DNA from: Acidovorax sp. FHTAMBA
GTDB taxonomy: Bacteria; Pseudomonadota; Gammaproteobacteria; Burkholderiales; Burkholderiaceae_C
Direction: 5' to 3'
Length of the DNA: 64,000 nucleotides
Assembly: GCF_038958875.1 (NCBI RefSeq)
Contig: NZ_CP152407.1
Span: 2,549,501-2,613,500 of the forward strand
The notes under the pieces: generated by a model
Told to the model about the DNA's origin: nothing
What the model saw: only the letters and a program-made list of their open reading frames with translations
Databases searched by the model: none
In this document: positions 57,820 to 64,000 of the stretch, one piece after another
How positions within the stretch are numbered: the first letter of the stretch is position 1
How the letters are laid out: every line of letters starts with the position of its first letter
Program-made: the position numbers and the translations under genes

Positions 57820-60800
57820 ATGGCACCTGCACACCGCAACACCCCCGCTGTGGCCCGGCAGGCAGTGCCGCCGCCCTTGTCCTTGCCGCCCTTGCCGCCT
57901 TTGCCGGACTACGCCGAGCTGCACTGCCTGTCCAACTTCAGTTTTCAGCGCGGAGCGTCGCATCCGCAAGAGCTGGTGGAGCGCGCTGCGAAGCTGGGTT
58001 ACCAGGCCCTGGCGCTGACCGATGAATGCTCGGTGGCGGGCGTGGTGCGCGCCTGGGAGGTCGCCCGGGAATGCGGCCTGCACCTCATCGTGGGCAGCGA
58101 GTTTCTGTGGGGCGACCTGCGGGTGGTGGCGCTGGCGCGGGATGCCGAGGGCTGGGGCAACCTGTGCGAGTTCATCACCGCGGCCCGCGCGGCGGCACCC
58201 AAAGGGCAATACCACGTGGGTGCGGCCAGCCCATGGGCTGCCTTGGCGGGGTGCGAAGTGTTGCTGGCCCCCTGCCGCGAACGCTTTGATGCTTCTGATT
58301 TGATAGCTGTTAGCGCTTGTCTGTCAAGCGCCAGAGGCCAATTTGACTCTAATTTTGACGGTCACCTGTGGCTGGCGGTCGCGCTGCACCTCGCCCCGGA
58401 CGACAGCCTGTGGCTGGCCACGTTGCAGCGTGCGGGCGCAGCCCTGGGCCTGCCGCTGGTGGCCGCGGGCGACGTGCACATGCACGCCCGCTCGCGCAAG
58501 CCGCTGCAGGACGTGATCACCGCCGTGCAGCGGGGGCGCAGCGTGGCCGAATGCGGCTTTGCCCTGCAGCCCAACGCAGAGCGCCACCTGCGCCAGCGCG
58601 TGCGGCTGGCCGGCATCTACCCGCCCGACCTGCTGGCCGCCACGCTCACGGTGGCGGAGCGCTGCACCTTCAGCCTGGCCGAGATCCAGTACCAGTACCC
58701 GCTGGAGACCGTGCCCCCCGGCATGACCCCCACCCAGGCGCTGGCCTGGCTGGTGGACAGCGGCGCCGCCAGCTTTTACCCGCAGGGCGTGCCCGCCGCC
58801 ATTGCCGCACAGATCCGCAAGGAGCTGGACCTGATTGCGCATTGCCGCTACGAGATGTACTTCCTCACCGTGCACGACATCGTGCGGTTTGCGCGCAGCC
58901 AGGGCATCCTGTGCCAGGGACGGGGCTCGGCGGCCAACTCGGTGGTGTGCTACGTGCTGGGCATCACCGCCGTGGCGCCCGAGAACTCGCACCTGCTGTT
59001 CGAACGCTTCATCAGCAAGGAACGCAGCGAGCCACCCGACATCGACGTGGACTTCGAGCACGACCGGCGCGAGGAAGTCATCCAGTACATCTACGGCAAA
59101 TACGGACGCGACCGCGCCGCCATTGCGGCCGTGGTCACCACCTACCGCACGCGCAGCGCGCTGCGCGACGTGGGCAAGGCGCTGGGTGTGGCGCCCACGC
59201 TGGTCGATGCGTTTGCCAAAGACCACCACTGGTTTGACGAAGACATTGCCGCAGACCGCCTGCAGGAGCTGGCACAAGGCCTGGGCACCCCGCTGCACCG
59301 GCACACCGCCGCGCTGTGGCTGGAGCTGGCCGCCGACCTGACGGGTTTTCCGCGCCACCTGAGCCAGCATGTGGGCGGCTTTGTGCTCACGCAGGGCAAG
59401 CTCACGCGCCTGGTGCCGGTGGAGCCCGCCAGCATGCAGGACCGCTCCGTCATCCAGTGGGACAAGGACGACCTGGACGCCATGGGCCTGCTCAAGGTCG
59501 ATGTGCTGGCGCTGGGCATGCTCAGCGCGCTGCGCCGCTGCCTGAACCTGCGTGCAGCGCTGCGCGGTGAGCGCTGGCTGCTGCACGACATCCCGCGCGA
59601 AGACCCCGCCACCTACGACATGATCTGCGCCGCCGACACCGTGGGCGTGTTCCAGATCGAAAGCCGCGCCCAGATGAGCATGCTGCCCCGCCTGCAACCG
59701 CGCGTGTTCTACGACCTGGTGGTCGAGGTGGCCATCGTGCGGCCCGGCCCCATCCAGGGCGGCATGGTGCACCCCTACCTGCAGGCGCGCGAGCGCAGGT
59801 GCCGGGGCGAGCCCCTGCAGCTTGAGAAGCCCGAACTGGAGGCCGCCCTGGCGCGCACCCTGGGCGTGCCCATCTTTCAGGAGCAGGTGATGCAGATCGC
59901 CATGATCGCGGCGGGCTTCAGCCCCGGCATGGCCGACGACCTGCGCCGCTCCATGGCCGCCTGGAAGCGCAAGGGCGGCGTGCACCGGTTTGAGCGCCCA
60001 CTGATCGGCGGCATGGAGGCGCGCGGCTACCGTACCGAATTCGCGCAGGCCATCTTTCAGCAGATGCTGGGCTTTGGCGAATACGGCTTTCCGGAAAGCC
60101 ACGCCCACAGCTTTGCGCTGCTGGCTTACGCCAGCAGCTGGCTCAAGTGCCATGAGCCCGCGTGTTTTCTGGCCGCGCTGCTCAACTCGCTGCCCATGGG
60201 CTTTTACAGCGCCTCGCAACTGGTGCAGGACGCCCGCCGCCACGGTGTGCGCGTGCTGCCCATTGACGTGACCGTGAGCGACATCGACTGCACGCTGGAG
60301 GGCGCGCCCGAGCCGCTGCGCCCCGCACGTGGCCTGGGCGCGCCGCTGCTGCCGCAGCCCGCCGTGCGCCTGGGCCTGCGGCTGGTGGGCAGCCTGCATG
60401 CAGACGCCGCCCGGCGCCTTCTGCAGGCCCGCGCCACCGGACCCGCCTTTGCCAGCACCGAAGACCTGGCCCTGCGTGCGCAGCTGGGCCAGCAGGACCT
60501 GCAGGCCCTGGCCGCTGCCGACGCCCTGGCCAGCCTGTCGGGCCACCGGCGCCAGCAGATGTGGGATGCCGCCGCGCAGCACACCGCGCCGCCCCTGTGG
60601 CGCGACGTGCCCGTGCAAGAAGCGCCGCTACAGCTGCCCGAAGCGGCCGAGGGCGAAGAGATCCTGTTTGACTACGCCGCCACCGGCCTCACGCTGCGCC
60701 GCCACCCGCTGGCCCTGCTGCGCCCGCGGCTGGACCGCTGGCGCCTGAAAACAGCACTGCAGCTGAACCACGTGCCGCACGGCCGCAAGGTGCGCGCCTG

Positions 60801-61104
60801 CGGCATCGTCACCGTGCGCCAGCGCCCGGGCACCGCCAAGGGCACGATGTTCGTCACGATCGAAGACGAGACCGGCCCCGTCAACGTGATCGTCTGGCCT
60901 GCGCTGGTGGACACCTGGCGCAATGCGCTGCTCCGGTCGCAATTGCTGGCGGTGGAGGGCGTGTGGCAGTGCGTTGTCTCGCCCTCCGGCGGGGCGGCAC
61001 CGGCCCCGGTGGTGCGCCATCTTGTGGCGCAGCGGTTCAAGGACCTCACACCGCTGCTCGGCCGCATGGCCCAGGCCTTGCGGGGCAGCCGCGACTTTCA
61101 TTGA
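57820..61104 (+). CDS. dnaE2: Error-prone DNA polymerase DnaE2
   Basis: A 1094-residue C-family polymerase. The PHP domain begins PDYAELHCLSNFSFQRGAS; the palm has GRGSAANSVVCYVLGI and PPDIDVDFEHDRREE (Asp residues about 407-411); HVGGFVLTQGKLTRLVPVEP, GVFQIESRAQMSMLPRLQP and FPESHAHSFALLAYASSWLK are DnaE2 motifs; a C-terminal OB fold has VTVRQRPGTAKGTMFVTIEDETG. It starts 4 bases after imuB. A dispersed repeat is embedded in frame at 58293-58356 (about residues 159-179). Confidence 0.96.
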   Translation: MAPAHRNTPAVARQAVPPPLSLPPLPPLPDYAELHCLSNFSFQRGASHPQELVERAAKLGYQALALTDECSVAGVVRAWEVARECGLHLIVGSEFLWGDLRVVALARDAEGWGNLCEFITAARAAAPKGQYHVGAASPWAALAGCEVLLAPCRERFDASDLIAVSACLSSARGQFDSNFDGHLWLAVALHLAPDDSLWLATLQRAGAALGLPLVAAGDVHMHARSRKPLQDVITAVQRGRSVAECGFALQPNAERHLRQRVRLAGIYPPDLLAATLTVAERCTFSLAEIQYQYPLETVPPGMTPTQALAWLVDSGAASFYPQGVPAAIAAQIRKELDLIAHCRYEMYFLTVHDIVRFARSQGILCQGRGSAANSVVCYVLGITAVAPENSHLLFERFISKERSEPPDIDVDFEHDRREEVIQYIYGKYGRDRAAIAAVVTTYRTRSALRDVGKALGVAPTLVDAFAKDHHWFDEDIAADRLQELAQGLGTPLHRHTAALWLELAADLTGFPRHLSQHVGGFVLTQGKLTRLVPVEPASMQDRSVIQWDKDDLDAMGLLKVDVLALGMLSALRRCLNLRAALRGERWLLHDIPREDPATYDMICAADTVGVFQIESRAQMSMLPRLQPRVFYDLVVEVAIVRPGPIQGGMVHPYLQARERRCRGEPLQLEKPELEAALARTLGVPIFQEQVMQIAMIAAGFSPGMADDLRRSMAAWKRKGGVHRFERPLIGGMEARGYRTEFAQAIFQQMLGFGEYGFPESHAHSFALLAYASSWLKCHEPACFLAALLNSLPMGFYSASQLVQDARRHGVRVLPIDVTVSDIDCTLEGAPEPLRPARGLGAPLLPQPAVRLGLRLVGSLHADAARRLLQARATGPAFASTEDLALRAQLGQQDLQALAAADALASLSGHRRQQMWDAAAQHTAPPLWRDVPVQEAPLQLPEAAEGEEILFDYAATGLTLRRHPLALLRPRLDRWRLKTALQLNHVPHGRKVRACGIVTVRQRPGTAKGTMFVTIEDETGPVNVIVWPALVDTWRNALLRSQLLAVEGVWQCVVSPSGGAAPAPVVRHLVAQRFKDLTPLLGRMAQALRGSRDFH
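58293..58356 (+). repeat. Dispersed AGCTGC/AAGCGC repeat, copy 9, inside dnaE2
   Basis: It reads TTTGATAGCTGTTAGCGCTT, GTCTGTC, AAGCGCCAGAGGCCAATTTG and an AT-rich tail, closely matching the intergenic copies. It is translated in frame as DLIAVSACLSSARGQFDSNF. Confidence 0.85.
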
Positions 61105-61133
61105 AAGCGGTGTTGCTCTTCTGCAGGTGCTGC

Positions 61134-63404
61134 TCAGCGGGCGGGCCGCGAGGCTGCGCCGGCCGCCCCTTGCGCACCGGGCTTGACGGGCTGGCGGGCC
61201 AGGTCGAGAAGCGGTTTGCAATGGGTGTCATCGTCGGCCGCCGGCACGGTGATGGGCAGCAGGGCCAGCGCCGCCGGGGCCACCACGGCGGCCACCACCG
61301 CTGCCCCTGCGCGCAGCAGCAGCGGGCCGGCCTCCACGCCCACATCAGGGTCACCAAACGTGCCCCTCACGTACAGGGGCGATCGCAGTGAAAAGAACTT
61401 CCATTCCAGCGATTCGGGCTTGATGCGCAGGTCGAGCGCCTCGGTGCCCAGGTCGATGGTGCCCGTGGCCTCCACCACGGCGTCGTCGGTGCTCATCTTC
61501 ACGGTGCGCGTGGTGGCCAGGCCATCCACCACGGTGAAGTCAGCCACCGCGCAGCGCAGGTGCACTTCCTTGTCTTCGCCAAACAGCTTGCCCACGATGA
61601 TGCTGCCCAGGTTGAGCGCCGCCAGGTCCAGCATCTGCTTGCTCAGCGTGCCTTCGCGCACATACAGGCGCATCTCACCCGTGCCGTGGCCCAGCAGCCC
61701 GGCCACGCTGTTGCCGGTGCTCGCCAGGGCAATGGCGCCGTCCATGCGGCCGAAGCTTTTCTTCATGAGCTCCACCTTGGGAAACAGCGCCGACAGCTGC
61801 AGGCCCTGCACGGTGCCGCGTATCTGGGCCTTGAGGGGAGCGGCGCGGCCATCGATGGTGACCTGCGATTCGATCTTGCCCTTGGCCACGCCAAACGTGA
61901 GGGGAGCCAGCCGCAGCTGCGCGTTTTCCATCACGGCACGCAGGCTCAGGTCCTGCAGCGGCAGGCTTTCGGGGCGGATGATGTGCCGGCCCTTGAACAC
62001 GATGTCCATGTCCATGGCATTCCACCGCTCGGCCGCAAACTGCGAATCCGGCAGCACCTTGCCGCCCCGGCTGCGGGCTGGCTGGGTGTTGCCGGGCTGG
62101 CGGGTTCCCAGCGCGGGCCCCAGGTCTGCCAGGCGCAGCTGGTTGGATGTCATGGTGCCGGTGAGCCGGGGGCGTGGTTTGCCCGAGGTGTATTTGAGCG
62201 ACCCCTGCAGGTCGCTCTGGCCCACCTTGCCGCGAAAGTCGCTGTACTCCCACACGGCGCGCTCGGGCTCCAGGCTGCCAGTCAGCCGTCCCCGCGTGGC
62301 GAACGGCGGGGTGCTGGGCAGCACCAGCCCGGTCAGCTCGTACAGGTCGGCCATGCTGGCGCCCTGGAGGAACACCTGGAAGTCCAGCCCCGAGAGCGCG
62401 CCCGGGTTCGCCAGCACGCCCTCGGCCGACAATGCCACGCTGCCTGCGCTCGCGTCAATCTGCAGCGGGTAGTTCACCACCTTGTTGCGCAGGCTGATCA
62501 CCTGGCCCGCGCGCCCTGTGCCCTTGATCTGCGCCTTGGCGTAGCGGCCCTTGAGCTCAAAACGCAGCCCATAGGGCATGCCGTCCGGGGAGAGCGCGGG
62601 GTTGGAAGTGTCTGCCGTGGCAGCACTGGCAGCACTGGCAGCACTGGCAGCACTGGCAGCACTGGCAGGAGCGCCGGAAGCGGGGCTGGCGGGTGCGCTG
62701 GGCTGGATGGGGTCGATGGTGTCGATGCGCGCCTGCAGGTCCAGGTCCTTCATGCCATCGGCGTACCCCAGCGTGCCCTGGTGGATGACCAGCCGGTCCA
62801 CATCAAAGCTCCAGCCACTGCGGGGGCCATCCTTGCGCGCAAAGGTCCAGTTGTTGGTGCCGTCCACCGTGCGGGCCAGCGCCACCTGCGGGCCGGTCAG
62901 GGCCACGGTGTCGATCGAGAGGTGCCGGCCCAGCAGTGGCAGCAAACGCACCGTGGCCGTGGCGTGGTCGATGCGGGCCATGGTAGCGGCCTGCGGCAGA
63001 CTGGCGTCTTCATCTTCCCGTGCTTTGCCATCGGCGCGCTGGAAGGGCGGCGCAAACCCCTGCGGTTGGTCCATCACCAGCTGCTCGGCCTGCACCGTCA
63101 CGCCGGGTATCCAGCGGTGCCAGCCGTCTTCCAGGGGCTGCGGCCAGCGCCACGCTGCCGACAGATCGCCTTCGATGGCAAAGTGCCTGCCCGTGGCCTC
63201 GCTCACTTTCTCGTTGATCCACGGTTTTGCGCGGTTCCAGTCCATCACCGCCAGTAAGACACCCAGCACCAGCAGCAGCGCGGCTGCAAGCCCCAGGGCT
63301 ATCAGCAACCACCGTGCGATGCGCCGTCCAAGCGTCGGAGCGTGGCGCGCAGTGGCTGAATCAGGGCGGTCAAGATCGGCAGGGGGATGGGCGGGCGATG
63401 GCAT
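61134..63404 (-). CDS. AsmA-family protein
   Basis: A 756-residue inner-membrane protein with a short cytoplasmic N-terminus, one helix (WLLIALGLAAALLLVLGVLLAVM, about residues 32-54) and a large periplasmic part. NRAKPWINEKVSEATGRHFAIEGDL is the AsmA N-terminal signature; GFAVAKG-like and LRCAVADFTVVDGLATTRTVKMSTDD the C-terminal DUF3971/AsmA region. AsmA-like proteins are linked to outer-membrane lipid transport. An Ala-Ser repeat (from a nine-base tandem repeat at 62620-62664) sits near residue 255. It is convergent with dnaE2. Confidence 0.9.
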   Translation of the reverse strand: MPSPAHPPADLDRPDSATARHAPTLGRRIARWLLIALGLAAALLLVLGVLLAVMDWNRAKPWINEKVSEATGRHFAIEGDLSAAWRWPQPLEDGWHRWIPGVTVQAEQLVMDQPQGFAPPFQRADGKAREDEDASLPQAATMARIDHATATVRLLPLLGRHLSIDTVALTGPQVALARTVDGTNNWTFARKDGPRSGWSFDVDRLVIHQGTLGYADGMKDLDLQARIDTIDPIQPSAPASPASGAPASAASAASAASAASAATADTSNPALSPDGMPYGLRFELKGRYAKAQIKGTGRAGQVISLRNKVVNYPLQIDASAGSVALSAEGVLANPGALSGLDFQVFLQGASMADLYELTGLVLPSTPPFATRGRLTGSLEPERAVWEYSDFRGKVGQSDLQGSLKYTSGKPRPRLTGTMTSNQLRLADLGPALGTRQPGNTQPARSRGGKVLPDSQFAAERWNAMDMDIVFKGRHIIRPESLPLQDLSLRAVMENAQLRLAPLTFGVAKGKIESQVTIDGRAAPLKAQIRGTVQGLQLSALFPKVELMKKSFGRMDGAIALASTGNSVAGLLGHGTGEMRLYVREGTLSKQMLDLAALNLGSIIVGKLFGEDKEVHLRCAVADFTVVDGLATTRTVKMSTDDAVVEATGTIDLGTEALDLRIKPESLEWKFFSLRSPLYVRGTFGDPDVGVEAGPLLLRAGAAVVAAVVAPAALALLPITVPAADDDTHCKPLLDLARQPVKPGAQGAAGAASRPAR
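62620..62664. repeat. Coding nine-base tandem repeat in the asmA-like gene
   Basis: Five perfect copies of GCAGCACTG, encoding repeated Ala-Ser-Ala on the minus strand. Copy-number change would lengthen or shorten the linker in steps of three residues without a frameshift. Confidence 0.9.
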
Positions 63405-63566
63405 GAAAAGGGTCGGGTTATGGCCCGCACTGCACACACCAACCGGTGGCAGGGCGCGTGCGCGCGGAGGGTCTGGTGGGTTTCATGCTAGCCCGCATCG
63501 GTGCGCGATGCGGCGTTGGCGATGCAACTGCCGCCCTTGTCCTACAGCCTCCTAAAATCGCCCCCC

Positions 63567-64000
63567 ATGCACAACCCCCGCCATCCCCACGCCCCCCCCA
63601 TGCGTGACGGTGTGGGGCCCAGCTGCGTGGTGCTGCCCAGCCACGGGCGGGGCAGCATGCTGGACTTTCTGGCACACCGTCTGCCCGCAGTCTCGCGCGA
63701 CGAGTGGCGGCAGCGCATGCTGGCGGGCGATGTGGTGGACGAGCGCGGCCAGCCCGTGGCCCCCGGGCGCCCGTTTGAAGGCAGCCTGCGCGTGTACTAC
63801 TACCGCAGCCTGCCCGCGGAGCCGGCGCTGCCGTCGGCAGAAACCGTGCTGTACCAGGATGAGCACCTCGTGGTGGCCGACAAGCCCCATTTCATGCCCG
63901 TTACGCCGTCGGGCCGTTACCTGCACAACACCTTGCTGGTACGACTCAAGCACCAGCTGGGGCTGCCCGAACTGTCGCCCCTGCACCGCATTGACCGGGA
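63567..64000 (+). CDS. RluA-type pseudouridine synthase, N-terminal part (runs off the window)
   Basis: The first 144 codons are present. MLDFLAHRLPAVSRDEWRQRMLAGDVV resembles a degenerate S4-like region; VLYQDEHLVVADKPHFMPVTPSGRY and LHRIDR carry the RluA-family signature with the catalytic Asp. It would modify rRNA or tRNA uridines. A start at 63600 (MRDGVG) is also possible. It is divergent from the AsmA gene with 160 bases between. Confidence 0.88.
   Translation, partial: MHNPRHPHAPPMRDGVGPSCVVLPSHGRGSMLDFLAHRLPAVSRDEWRQRMLAGDVVDERGQPVAPGRPFEGSLRVYYYRSLPAEPALPSAETVLYQDEHLVVADKPHFMPVTPSGRYLHNTLLVRLKHQLGLPELSPLHRIDR

Overview
The window is high-GC bacterial chromosome. Gene content (ImuA-ImuB-DnaE2 mutagenesis cassette, Bug/TctC and TRAP uptake systems, SoxC-type sulfite dehydrogenase, BktB-type thiolase), protein sequences, and the dispersed short repeats point to a betaproteobacterium of the Comamonadaceae, most likely Acidovorax or a close relative. 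No tRNA, rRNA or CRISPR array was seen. About 57 intact or edge-truncated protein genes and two gene fragments are described.

Layout. 1-7.3 kb: the end of xseA, sodB, a DUF192 protein, icd, a large GAF/PAS/GGDEF-EAL protein with a broken GGDEF motif, and a membrane retropepsin-like protease. 7.3-9.7 kb: a foreign-looking, AT-richer island. It has a gene cassette for a 2H phosphoesterase bounded by GTTAGGC and a complete integron-type attC site. A HigB/HigA-like toxin-antitoxin pair follows, ending in a truncated attC arm. Between the two lie a 459-bp second copy of the mmsB 3' end with its terminator and the first codons of an IS110-type transposase. No integrase gene is present. 9.7-14.7 kb: valine catabolism (mmsB, an isobutyryl-CoA-type dehydrogenase, mmsA) with a TfoX-N protein and an LprI-like protein between them. 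14.8-22.7 kb: a small membrane protein, an acyl-CoA synthetase, a PilZ protein divergent from a periplasmic-sensor GGDEF-EAL enzyme, a small secreted protein, a 2OG-Fe dioxygenase and a universal stress protein.

22.8-33.4 kb: membrane-anchored MsrA, a Bug-family binding protein, BktB-like thiolase, an SDR, a MarR regulator divergent from an EamA exporter with palindromic operators between, two nitroreductases, an RluA-type pseudouridine synthase overlapping a hybrid histidine kinase, and a periplasmic FKBP. 33.6-36.2 kb: soxC-soxD-like sulfite dehydrogenase genes facing a Crp/Fnr regulator. 36.2-41.1 kb: gcvT-gcvH-gcvP behind a tandem glycine riboswitch. 41.1-44.2 kb: a TRAP transporter (dctPQM order of transcription), separated from the riboswitch by a 160-bp imperfect palindrome. 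44.6-48.9 kb: Lrp/AsnC regulator, ETF-ubiquinone oxidoreductase, SDR plus thioesterase pair, AhpD-like protein. 49-53.9 kb: katG, a carboxymuconolactone-decarboxylase-like gene, and a PAS-LuxR regulator divergent from scoA-scoB with a perfect palindrome between. 54-64 kb: an HD-GYP protein, the SOS mutagenesis operon imuA-imuB-dnaE2 behind a LexA-like box, an AsmA protein and a second, truncated pseudouridine synthase.

Themes: beta-oxidation, valine and ketone-body metabolism feed CoA intermediates and electrons through ETF-QO; c-di-GMP turnover is represented by two EAL proteins, one HD-GYP protein and one PilZ receptor; oxidative-stress defence by SodB, KatG, MsrA and an AhpD-like protein. 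A dispersed repeat of roughly 55 bp (core GATAGCTGCTTGCGCTTAT, then AAGCGC) recurs in intergenic gaps and once in frame inside dnaE2. All functional calls are by reading motifs and family resemblance; no database search was run.
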